In this document: positions 15,528-23,133 of the stretch, piece after piece
How the letters are laid out: every line of letters starts with the position of its first letter
Position numbering within the stretch: position 1 is the first letter of the stretch
NCBI GenBank assembly: GCA_902496185.1
Contig: CABUZX010000020.1
Coordinates: 1 to 23,194 of the forward strand
Length of the DNA: 23,194 nucleotides
Direction: 5' to 3'
DNA from: an uncultured Subdoligranulum sp.
GTDB taxonomy: Bacteria > Bacillota > Clostridia > Christensenellales > CAG-314
Position numbers and translations under genes: made by a program
Notes under the pieces: generated by a model
What the model saw: only the letters and a program-made list of their open reading frames with translations
Told to the model about the DNA's origin: nothing
The model's database searches: none

Positions 15528-16283
15528 ATGTTTTTATTTGAAGGAGCAACTACTTTAATGTGGCTTGACTTTGTAATTATAGCAATATTATTAGTAGGTG
15601 TATTTATAGGTATTAAAAAAGGGTTTATTGACCAATTATTTAGTTTGGTAGGAATTTTTGCTACTATAATAGGAGCGATATTATTATGTAAATTCGTTGC
15701 GAATAACTTTATGGCGTCCGATAGCGGAGCTATTTTTAACAAAATGCAAGAATTTACCGCCAACAAACTCGGAGAGTGGGAATATTACGAATCAACCAAA
15801 GTCGTTTGGAGCGACGTTGAAACAAACGCAGGGCTTATTAATCAGGCGTTAACCTTATTAGGATTGCCAGCAATAATAGCAAACCTTGGATTATTTAACG
15901 GAATGTTTAAAGGCTTTTCGGCAGAACCCGCAACACTTGCGTCGCAACTACCACAAACGTTGACGTTGTACGTTAATTATGCGATTTCCTTTGTAATTTT
16001 GTTTATTATTTTATCAATTGCAATATTGATATTGAAAAAAACCCTTAAAAAACTCGCATCACTACCGCTTATTGCCCCTATCGACAAACTATTAGGAATA
16101 ATATTTGCAGTAATAAAAAACCTTATTACCATAATTGCAGTTTTTGTCGTAGCAACGTTTATTTCCTCCTTTATTACACCGATAGGAGATTTTATCAATA
16201 ACGTAGCATACGAACAAAGCTGGTTTGGACAAAAACTAATTAAACCCATAGTCGAATGGATAATGTCCATAATAGCAAAATAA
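15528..16283 (+). CDS. CvpA-family integral membrane protein
   Basis: Membrane protein of 251 residues with four predicted transmembrane segments: at about residues 12-30 and 36-55, then two near 145-170 and 190-215. The N-terminal pattern WLDFVIIAILLVGVFIGIKKG is typical of the CvpA (colicin V production) family, whose molecular role is poorly defined. AAGGAG seven bases upstream supports the ATG at 15528. An internal Met at residue 11 (15558) matches the usual family start and has its own GAAGGAG 11 bases upstream, so the shorter form is possible. It follows dnaA after a hairpin and is the last gene before the accessory cassette. Confidence 0.82.
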   Translation: MFLFEGATTLMWLDFVIIAILLVGVFIGIKKGFIDQLFSLVGIFATIIGAILLCKFVANNFMASDSGAIFNKMQEFTANKLGEWEYYESTKVVWSDVETNAGLINQALTLLGLPAIIANLGLFNGMFKGFSAEPATLASQLPQTLTLYVNYAISFVILFIILSIAILILKKTLKKLASLPLIAPIDKLLGIIFAVIKNLITIIAVFVVATFISSFITPIGDFINNVAYEQSWFGQKLIKPIVEWIMSIIAK

Positions 16284-16395
16284 AAAAAACACAACAAACA
16301 AAAAAAAGAGCAGACAAATGGCGTTCCCTATAAGGGATTTTTGAAACATTAAAAATTTATAGGAAATTGCACTTTCAAGCGGTCAAAAGAAAATT

Positions 16396-16426
16396 AGAAC
16401 TTGGATATATCGTCCAAGTTCTTTTT
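16396..16426 (+). terminator. Terminator separating cvpA from the accessory cassette
   Basis: AGAACTTGGA (16396-16405) and TCCAAGTTCT (16413-16422) form a perfect 10-bp stem with a seven-base loop, followed by a T-rich run. A-rich bases precede the stem, so it may work in both directions. A weaker hairpin, TCCCT-ATA-AGGGA then five T, lies nearer cvpA at about 16326-16343. Confidence 0.85.
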
Positions 16427-16471
16427 CTTTGAAATAAAATAATTTTTATTCTCTAAATATTGGAGAAATTC

Positions 16472-16526
16472 TTGAAAAATATTTTTATTTGTGGTATACT
16501 ATTATTAGTTGCCGATAGGCGCTAAT
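16472..16526 (+). promoter_or_regulatory. Promoter and leader dyad of the HTH regulator
   Basis: TTGAAA (16472-16477), a 17-base spacer and TATACT (16495-16500), with an extended -10 TGG directly before it. Just downstream an imperfect inverted repeat, ATTAGTTGCC (16504-16513) and GGCGCTAAT (16518-16526), would form a hairpin of nine pairs with one bulge around GATA. It ends a few bases before the AGGAG site, so it could be an operator for self-repression or a leader structure affecting translation. A TTCTC/GAGAA repeat lies upstream at 16449-16467. Confidence 0.65.
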
Positions 16527-16539
16527 TTAGGAGTGAATT

Positions 16540-17037
16540 ATGGCTGCAAATTATAATAAACTATGGAAAATTCTAATCGACAGAAATATTCGTAAAGAAG
16601 ATTTGCGTGTGGCTGCGGGTATTACTACTACCGCTATGGCTAAGTTGGGCAAAAACCAACCTGTTCATATGGAGATTCTTCTTAAAATATGTAAGGTTTT
16701 AGACTGTCAACTTGAAGATGTTGTAGAGATTACTGAAGATGTTATTGATAAGGCAAAGAAAATAAAAGATGCTAATGATGATATTAAAAAGATAGATGAC
16801 ATTCTAAACGATTGTACTTCTTTTCATCATAAGGCAGATAATCTCTATGAAGAACTTGTTAAAAACTTGGATTATTCTAAATACATTATGGCGGCAAAGA
16901 TAGCAAAAGGAATGGCGGGCAAAATCCCATTCAAGCAATTACCATTTTTGCAGAAAAGAAATGTTTTCGCTATGATTAGAGAGTCAATTTCGGCTTATAT
17001 ATTAAATGAGTTGACGGAGAAAGAAGAAAACAAGTAA
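16540..17037 (+). CDS. Cro/C1-type HTH transcriptional regulator with C-terminal extension
   Basis: 165 residues. Residues 1-65 form a compact helix-turn-helix domain of the kind common in mobile elements of Bacillota: YNKLWKILIDRNIRKEDLR, then AGITTTAMAKLGKNQPV, then EILLKICKVLDCQLEDVVEI. The remaining 100 residues are charged and helical; I do not recognise them, and they could sense a signal or multimerise. AGGAG lies six bases before the ATG. It is the first gene of the accessory cassette and reads toward the helicase, whose promoter has an inverted repeat overlapping the -35 position. The simplest reading is a repressor that controls itself and the cassette. Confidence 0.85.
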   Translation: MAANYNKLWKILIDRNIRKEDLRVAAGITTTAMAKLGKNQPVHMEILLKICKVLDCQLEDVVEITEDVIDKAKKIKDANDDIKKIDDILNDCTSFHHKADNLYEELVKNLDYSKYIMAAKIAKGMAGKIPFKQLPFLQKRNVFAMIRESISAYILNELTEKEENK

Positions 17038-17047
17038 AAAATTTTAT

Positions 17048-17085
17048 AAATATGACGGAAGTTGTCATATTTAGTGTGGTATAAT
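17048..17085 (+). promoter_or_regulatory. Helicase-operon promoter with overlapping operator-like inverted repeat
   Basis: AAATATGAC (17048-17056) and GTCATATTT (17064-17072) form a perfect 9-bp inverted repeat separated by seven bases. Eight bases further on is TATAAT (17080-17085) preceded by TGG (extended -10), with no good -35; the repeat covers the place where a -35 would lie. The block GTGGTATA(A/C)TA is shared with the regulator's own promoter. The layout suggests repression by a dimeric DNA-binding protein, most simply the adjacent HTH regulator. Confidence 0.65.
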
Positions 17086-17114
17086 AGGCTATCAAATATA
17101 TTGAGGTTTATTGT

Positions 17115-17180
17115 ATGCACGTATTACTGTTTATTGTAGTGTTTGTGTTTTCGTTTTTTGAAAGCCTATTAAAAAAGTAA
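17115..17180 (+). CDS. 21-residue hydrophobic mini-ORF upstream of the helicase
   Basis: ATG to TAA encodes MHVLLFIVVFVFSFFESLLKK. This is a single hydrophobic segment of about 15 residues ending in a basic tail, as in small single-pass membrane peptides. GAGG lies about nine bases upstream, a predicted -10 is 30 bases upstream, and the stop codon is 22 bases before the helicase ATG. It could be a membrane-active effector peptide, a leader peptide controlling the helicase, or chance. No known family is recognised. The gene is supported by its position, ribosome binding site and clear TM-like composition only. Confidence 0.4.
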   Translation: MHVLLFIVVFVFSFFESLLKK

Positions 17181-17202
17181 GATATACAAAGGATTGAGAG
17201 CT

Positions 17203-20200
17203 ATGGATATTGATAAGTTAAATAAATGGGCGGATTTACTGCTTGATACGGGAAAAAGAAATAACCTTATAAACTTTAAGGATGCTAAAATGGGAACAGT
17301 TGAAATTGTATCCCCTGATTTCGATACTCTTTTTTCTAAAGCGGAACATTCGGCAACGTTTGAAGTTTATGACCCAAAATTAGACGATGAAGAAGATGAC
17401 GAAGAAAACGAAGTTGTCGAAGAAACTGAAACGCCAAAAGATGAGCAAGAGGATGATGCTCGCGAAAAGCGTATTTCCAAAGAAGGTTATATGGAAATGT
17501 ACGAGCACCGTCTTAAAAAGAGTGGTCAAGTCCTTATTTACAATTCTTTTGTTAATCCAATTAGAGCTTTACGCAATATAGGTAAAAAGGCAAAAACGGC
17601 GATAGAAGAAACAGGTGTTAATATCGCCTATATGGCGTTTGGTTTTATCCATTGGACGGAAAACGAAAACTCTCAATACGTTATGCGTGCGCCCGTTTTG
17701 TTAGCGCCCATCTCCATAGAAAACGATTCTGCAATAGACCCTTACTATATCAAGATAACAGATAGTGATATTATCGTAAATCCTACGTTCTCGTTTAAGC
17801 TAAAAAATGATTATGGCTTAGAGTTGCCAGAATACGACGATGAAAGCGTTGAAGAATATTTAGAAAAAGTTCAAGAACGTATTTCAAAACTTAAATGGAC
17901 TATTACAAAGGAATGTAAAATTGGTATTTTCTCATTCTTAAAAATCAATATGCACAAGGATTTGAAAGATAATGCCAAAAAAATATTAAAGAATAAAGGC
18001 GTTCGCTCTTTACTTGGCGAAGAAGATATTGATTCAATGTCGGGAGATGGAGATGAAGAAAGAACTATCGATAATACGCCTATTCAATTACATAACGTTG
18101 TAGATGCTGACTCAAGCCAAACGGAAGCCATTGAAATGGCTCGTAGTGGCAAGAGCTTTGTATTACAAGGTCCGCCCGGAACAGGTAAAAGCCAAACCAT
18201 CACTAATATTATTGCCGAATGTCTTGCGTGCGGTAAAAAAGTTCTTTTCGTTTCAGAAAAATTAGCAGCGCTTAGCGTTGTTTATGACAAACTCAAAAAA
18301 GCAGGACTTGAAGAGTTTTGTTTGGAGTTGCACAGTCATAAAGCAAATAAAAAAGATGTAATAACGGAATTATGCCATACTCTTAAAGCGCAAAAAAGCG
18401 CTTTGTCTGACCGTGCGCAAAAAGAAATAGAAGCAAAAATTCGTGCGCAACAAGAACTTGACGAATATGCTGTTGAATTACATAAAATTCGTCCTACGAT
18501 AAACAAAACGCTTTATAAGCTATATGAAGAAGTTTCTGCTTGTAGAAAAGCGCCTGACGTTGAATTTATTATTAACGAAATCAAAACTAAGGGCGAAGAA
18601 TATATAAATAAAGCAGAAATCGCTTTAACGCGCTATACCGAATATGTGCCTTCTGTTGGTTATGACTACCATCAAAACGTATGGTATGGATACGTTGACC
18701 TTGATTCTTCCTATCAATCAACTGCACAACTGAAATTCGACTTAAAAGACGTTATAACTCTTTGCGGTAATATTAAAGAGTTAAATGGAACGCTTAACGA
18801 AAAATACTCCATTTCGGCTAAAAATATATACCAAGCATATGCTTTAAGAGATTTCTTTAATCTTGCCAAAACAAGTGAGTTTATTACCCCTGCATTGCTT
18901 AACTCGTCCACTCTTGAAAGTGTGTTAAAGACGATAAACGCAATGAATGTTTTAGCAAAAGAAATTTTAAGCAACAAGAAAATCATCGACGATATGTTTG
19001 ACGAAGACATTTATAAACTTGATGGACAATCTCTTTATAAAAAGTTGACCAAACAGTTTAATGGATTCTTCTCTCGACTCTTTAGTAGCGAATATAGACA
19101 TATCGCAAGAGAACTTAAACTTTGCAAAAAAGATGGCAAGAAAGTAAAGTACAAAGTAGCTGTTTCAATGATGGATACTTTGCGTGTTTATCAGCAGAAA
19201 TCTTGTGAGTTTAATGGATTGGAAGAAAAAATCAAATCTCAAATTGGTACTGCATATAACGGCGTTTCAACGAATTTTGAAGATTTGATTGCCGAACTTG
19301 AAACACTTACGAAGATTCATTCTACTGACGTTGATTTTGCTACACTTATGACTTTAAGCAATCAAGAATTTGTCGCAAAGCAAAAGGATTTTGCGATTCT
19401 TTCCGACTGCTTTGCAAAGGCTTTTAGTAAACTTGAAGAAGCAGAGAAACGTGTTGTTGCTAAATATAATTTGGATGAGTATAACGTTCGACAAGTTGAC
19501 CTTGACGATTTAGTAAAGAAATATCAAGGTTGCATTGATAGCATCGATAAGTTGGATAATTGGTGTGAATTCGTTAAATTATTAAATAAACTTAGCGAAT
19601 TAGAGTTAAGAGCGTTTGTGGACTACACTATCATTCAAAAAATAAAGACGGACAACGTTTTATCTGCGTATAAAAAAGCATTTTATATGCAATGGGTTGA
19701 TGCCGTATTGCACGAATCTCCTATTTTGATTACGTTGTCTCGTATTCCACACGACGAAACCGTAAAACTCTTCAAAACGAAAGACGAGCTTAACTTTGAG
19801 ATAAACAAAGCAAAAATCAAGGCAAAACTTTCTGCGTTAAGACCGAATTTAGATATGGTTGCTCAAGGTAGCGCTATAGCAATTCTCTTGAGAGAAGGTG
19901 AAAAGAAACGCAAACAAAAAGGTATTAGATTACTTTTGGAAGAAATCGGCGACCTTGTTCAAACCTTAAAACCTTGCTTCTTAATGTCTCCGCTTAGCGT
20001 TAGTACGTTCTTAAGTTCGGATATGAAATTTGACGTAGTTGTTTTTGACGAAGCATCGCAGATTTTCCCGCAAGATGCAATTGGTGCTATTTATAGAGGC
20101 AAACAACTTATCGTTGTTGGTGACTCTAAACAAATGCCACCGAGCAACTTCTTTAATAGTTCGTCTATACAAGATGACAATGATGATGAAACTGATGACG

Positions 20201-21849
20201 TTACTGATTTTGAGTCAATATTGGATATTTGTTCAACTGCGTTCCCACAAAAACGCTTAAAATGGCATTATAGAAGTCGTTTTGAACCGCTTATATCGTT
20301 CTCTAATAAAAATTTCTACGATAACGATTTAGTAACGTTCCCTTCTTCTAAACAAGATACTAAAGGAATTGGTGTTGATTATTTCTACGTGGACGGAACT
20401 TTTGACCGTAAGACAAAAACTAACCGTGTTGAGGCGGAAAAAATTGTTGATTTAGTATTTGAAAACATAGAAAAATATCCTGATAGAAGTCTTGGCGTAG
20501 TTGCTTTCAGTATGTCGCAACAAAACTTAATTGATAAACTTATAGCAAAGCGCAGACAACAAGACCCTTCAAAAGAACCTTTCTTCAAGTCAGATAAAGC
20601 AGAGCCGTTCTTTGTTAAAAACTTGGAAACTGTACAAGGCGATGAAAGAGATACTATCATTTTCAGTATTGCCTATGGTAAAGACTCGCAAGGGCGCTTA
20701 CTGCTCAACTTTGGCCCTGTAAACCGTGAAGGCGGCGAACGTAGATTAAATGTTGCCGTTACTCGTGCTAAATATAACGTTCAGCTCGTTACGTCAATGC
20801 ACTATACGGATATCGACTTGTCAAGGACTCAATCTGTTGGCGCAAGATTGCTAAGAGAATATCTTGATTACGCAGAAAACGGCGAAATCGCTTTGGAACG
20901 TTCTATGTCCGTAAATCCTTTTGAAGAATACGACTCTGAATTTGAAATGGAAGTTTGTGAGTTCTTAAGAGAAAAAGGATTTAGCGTTGATACGCAGGTT
21001 GGTTGTTCTTCGTTTAAGATTGACTTAGCATTAAAACACCCTAATTCTTCTGATTATTTACTTGCCATCGAGTGCGACGGCGCAGCATACCACTCTTCAA
21101 GAAGCGCTCGTGATAGAGATAGACTTCGTCAAGAGATTTTGGAAAGAATGGGATGGAAATTCTATCGCATTTGGTCAACCGATTGGTTTAGGAATAAGCG
21201 TGTAGAAAAAGAACGCTTGTTAGAAGCGGCAAAATTAGCCGTTGAAAATGCAAGCATAAAGCCTAAGAAAGAAGAAACTCCTTCAAATGACGTTTCTTTT
21301 GAAGAAGTTGCAGAAGTGAAGCATTTTGAATTTCCCAAATATGTAATGGCGGACGACTATAAAACGGCTGAAAAATGTAGTTACGATAGATTAAGGGTTA
21401 TTTGTGCTATCGTAGAACTTGAATCACCATTGTCTGAAGAATGGCTTTTGAAACGTATCGCCTTTCTTTTCGGTAGAGAAAAAGTAACGAGTGTTGTTCG
21501 TGATGAGTTCAATTATATAATGCGAAATTGCTCTTATTATAAAATTACTCGCAAGAATGGATTTTTATATTCACAAGAGAAAACAATTCCTATGCTTCGT
21601 GTTCCGCACGAGAATGCAACCGTTGTAAGAGAAGTTAAGTATATTTCTCTCGAAGAGTTATCAATTGGTATGAAAGAAATTCTTAAACAAAACATTACCG
21701 TTGAGAAAAGCGGCTTGTTCCGTTTGTTAGTTCAGCAACTCGGATTTAGTCGTATGGGCGATGCTATTCTTGACCGTTTAGAAGATGCTTTACGCTTAAT
21801 ATCTAAAGAAATTGACGTCAACGGCGATGTGTTGTCATTGAAACAATAA
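17203..21849 (+). CDS. DUF4011/SF1 helicase with Vsr/DUF559-like nuclease and DUF3320-like C terminus
   Basis: Giant protein of 1548 residues, predicted to unwind and cut nucleic acid. The N-terminal DUF4011-like region begins LNKWADLLLDTGKRNNLINF, followed by a very acidic stretch (about 60-86). Walker A GPPGTGKS is at 323-330. The Walker B box DEAS (949-952) lies over 600 residues later, and the GDSKQMPP motif follows. Motif VI, GGERRLNVAVTRAK, is at 1177-1190. A nuclease domain carries D1274, E1290-C-D1292-G and a following H1297, with GWKFYRIWSTDW, as in Vsr/MTES_1575 folds. The tail resembles DUF3320. From memory this architecture is listed among defence genes as Hhe-type. The ATG at 17203 is preferred over a TTG at 17194 because AAAGGA sits nine bases upstream of it. 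Confidence 0.88.
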   Translation: MDIDKLNKWADLLLDTGKRNNLINFKDAKMGTVEIVSPDFDTLFSKAEHSATFEVYDPKLDDEEDDEENEVVEETETPKDEQEDDAREKRISKEGYMEMYEHRLKKSGQVLIYNSFVNPIRALRNIGKKAKTAIEETGVNIAYMAFGFIHWTENENSQYVMRAPVLLAPISIENDSAIDPYYIKITDSDIIVNPTFSFKLKNDYGLELPEYDDESVEEYLEKVQERISKLKWTITKECKIGIFSFLKINMHKDLKDNAKKILKNKGVRSLLGEEDIDSMSGDGDEERTIDNTPIQLHNVVDADSSQTEAIEMARSGKSFVLQGPPGTGKSQTITNIIAECLACGKKVLFVSEKLAALSVVYDKLKKAGLEEFCLELHSHKANKKDVITELCHTLKAQKSALSDRAQKEIEAKIRAQQELDEYAVELHKIRPTINKTLYKLYEEVSACRKAPDVEFIINEIKTKGEEYINKAEIALTRYTEYVPSVGYDYHQNVWYGYVDLDSSYQSTAQLKFDLKDVITLCGNIKELNGTLNEKYSISAKNIYQAYALRDFFNLAKTSEFITPALLNSSTLESVLKTINAMNVLAKEILSNKKIIDDMFDEDIYKLDGQSLYKKLTKQFNGFFSRLFSSEYRHIARELKLCKKDGKKVKYKVAVSMMDTLRVYQQKSCEFNGLEEKIKSQIGTAYNGVSTNFEDLIAELETLTKIHSTDVDFATLMTLSNQEFVAKQKDFAILSDCFAKAFSKLEEAEKRVVAKYNLDEYNVRQVDLDDLVKKYQGCIDSIDKLDNWCEFVKLLNKLSELELRAFVDYTIIQKIKTDNVLSAYKKAFYMQWVDAVLHESPILITLSRIPHDETVKLFKTKDELNFEINKAKIKAKLSALRPNLDMVAQGSAIAILLREGEKKRKQKGIRLLLEEIGDLVQTLKPCFLMSPLSVSTFLSSDMKFDVVVFDEASQIFPQDAIGAIYRGKQLIVVGDSKQMPPSNFFNSSSIQDDNDDETDDVTDFESILDICSTAFPQKRLKWHYRSRFEPLISFSNKNFYDNDLVTFPSSKQDTKGIGVDYFYVDGTFDRKTKTNRVEAEKIVDLVFENIEKYPDRSLGVVAFSMSQQNLIDKLIAKRRQQDPSKEPFFKSDKAEPFFVKNLETVQGDERDTIIFSIAYGKDSQGRLLLNFGPVNREGGERRLNVAVTRAKYNVQLVTSMHYTDIDLSRTQSVGARLLREYLDYAENGEIALERSMSVNPFEEYDSEFEMEVCEFLREKGFSVDTQVGCSSFKIDLALKHPNSSDYLLAIECDGAAYHSSRSARDRDRLRQEILERMGWKFYRIWSTDWFRNKRVEKERLLEAAKLAVENASIKPKKEETPSNDVSFEEVAEVKHFEFPKYVMADDYKTAEKCSYDRLRVICAIVELESPLSEEWLLKRIAFLFGREKVTSVVRDEFNYIMRNCSYYKITRKNGFLYSQEKTIPMLRVPHENATVVREVKYISLEELSIGMKEILKQNITVEKSGLFRLLVQQLGFSRMGDAILDRLEDALRLISKEIDVNGDVLSLKQ

Positions 21850-21860
21850 AAGGAGTAATA

Positions 21861-23024
21861 ATGCAAAGAACGGCTTCTGAAACAATTTGCAATGAAATAG
21901 GCGCAAAATTTTTTAGTAAAGACTTTGTTTATGAGAATTTAAAATATTTTAATGAAACAAACAATAAAGTCGAATTATGTGATGGTTTATTTGAATTTGG
22001 CGAATACTATTTTGCTTTACAAATCAAAGAAAGGTCTTTAGAAAAAGGAGAAAAATCGGAAGATTCTTGGATGGAAGAAGTTGTATATGGTGAAGCAGTT
22101 AGACAAATAAGTAATACTATATTTGCTCTGCAAAACAAGTCGATTATTGTAAGCGATTTGCGTCATTCAAAAGTAAATCTTAATCAGAGTTATCAAATAA
22201 TACCGATAATAGTATTTCTAAATGAAGAAATCGTTCAATACAAACGATTTGTATTAGTAGATGATAAAGTTGTCAATATTTTTTCGTTAGCAGATTTCTC
22301 ATCTATGTTAAATATAATCATTCATCCCTATGATATTATAGAGTATTTATCCCTACGGGACAAATGGCTTTTAGGGGCGAAAGGATTGCCAACGTTTGCT
22401 ATTGGTGATAGCGAAAATACTGTTCTTCTATCAAAAATTGACAATGAGCAAGACTTCATTTCGTTTTTTGAAGAGTTTTCCTATTATAATGATATGAGTG
22501 CTCGTAACAATTCTTTACGCTTACTAAGCATAATATCAAAATATAAAGAGCGTGAGTCTAAAAAATATAAAGGGTATGATAGAAATTATAAAAAGATAAT
22601 AAAAATTCTTCAATCAATTAGACCGGACTTAGCAACAGGATTTATGGAGAGATTTGATTATGGTTGGAAGAATTCGTTTAATGATGTTTTTGATTTTAGT
22701 AAGTGCATACAACTAATAAGTAATGATGTAAAAACGGATATAGTTTTCTTTTCGTTAGGAAAAACAGGCTTTTCTAATAAAAAATACTACGAAATTCTGC
22801 GTGATGCAAAGCAGTTACAACATAAATCAAACAATATCTTGTTAATTTGTTTTGTGGGCTGCGAGGATGATAATTGTCAAATTGATTGGGTTTATTTTGA
22901 AGGCAAACACGAATTCGATGAGGCTTTATTGAAAATGTATGATGAGTTGGGAATGTTTAATGGCAGCGTTTCAAGAGAATTCTACGAAACAATGTGTAAA
23001 AAATGGATAGAACACGAAGATTAA
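21861..23024 (+). CDS. Unrecognised protein, possible PD-(D/E)XK nuclease partner of the helicase
   Basis: I do not recognise this 387-residue protein as a named family. Its first 60 residues look like a restriction-endonuclease fold: a helix with E7 and E12, then D41 in a strand (ELCDGLFEF), then Q54-I-K56 in the next strand (YYFALQIKER). This is the D...(E/Q)xK pattern of PD-(D/E)XK enzymes. The central and C-terminal parts are mixed alpha/beta, with no signal peptide or transmembrane segment. The ATG follows the helicase stop by 11 bases, with a strong AAAGGAG in between, so the two are co-translated and probably work together. Codon composition is A/T rich like the helicase. A mundane alternative is a structural accessory protein. 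Confidence 0.7.
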   Translation: MQRTASETICNEIGAKFFSKDFVYENLKYFNETNNKVELCDGLFEFGEYYFALQIKERSLEKGEKSEDSWMEEVVYGEAVRQISNTIFALQNKSIIVSDLRHSKVNLNQSYQIIPIIVFLNEEIVQYKRFVLVDDKVVNIFSLADFSSMLNIIIHPYDIIEYLSLRDKWLLGAKGLPTFAIGDSENTVLLSKIDNEQDFISFFEEFSYYNDMSARNNSLRLLSIISKYKERESKKYKGYDRNYKKIIKILQSIRPDLATGFMERFDYGWKNSFNDVFDFSKCIQLISNDVKTDIVFFSLGKTGFSNKKYYEILRDAKQLQHKSNNILLICFVGCEDDNCQIDWVYFEGKHEFDEALLKMYDELGMFNGSVSREFYETMCKKWIEHED

Positions 23025-23031
23025 TTAAAAA

Positions 23032-23078
23032 ACTTTTGCAAAAGTAGTCAGGTGTACAAGAACGTGTACACCTGACTA
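23032..23078. repeat. Two adjacent dyads after the cassette (possible terminator or operator)
   Basis: ACTTTTGCAAAAGT (23032-23045) is a perfect 14-bp palindrome, eight bases after the last stop codon. It runs into a second element whose 14-base arms TAGTCAGGTGTACA (23045-23058) and TGTACACCTGACTA (23065-23078) pair perfectly around six bases. The hairpin would end the cassette transcript, but no T run follows, so simple intrinsic termination is not assured. Its right end touches the -35 of the next promoter, a place where a repressor could bind. Confidence 0.7.
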
Positions 23079-23133
23079 TTGACTTTATAGAAAATGTATG
23101 ATAAAATAGAATTACAAACACAAACATATGTTT
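23079..23133 (+). promoter_or_regulatory. Promoter and downstream palindrome of a gene or RNA beyond the right edge
   Basis: TTGACT (23079-23084), a 17-base spacer and TAAAAT (23102-23107), preceded by TGA (extended -10). A perfect 12-bp palindrome AAACATATGTTT (23122-23133) lies just past the expected start site. It has the shape of a LexA box (GAAC-N4-GTTC) but with A in place of the conserved G. No coding region starts before the window ends at 23194; the remaining bases may be a leader with a short AAGGG/CCCTT hairpin (23164-23180). Confidence 0.65.

Noticed and set aside
16284..16395. Integration site or transposon end at the left border of the accessory cassette
   Set aside because: I saw no tRNA end, no recombinase gene, and no direct repeat shared with the right border. 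The cassette may have been acquired, but no mechanism is visible.
17194..17202. TTG start for the helicase
   Set aside because: The AAAGGA site ends directly against this TTG, leaving no spacer, while it is nine bases from the ATG at 17203.
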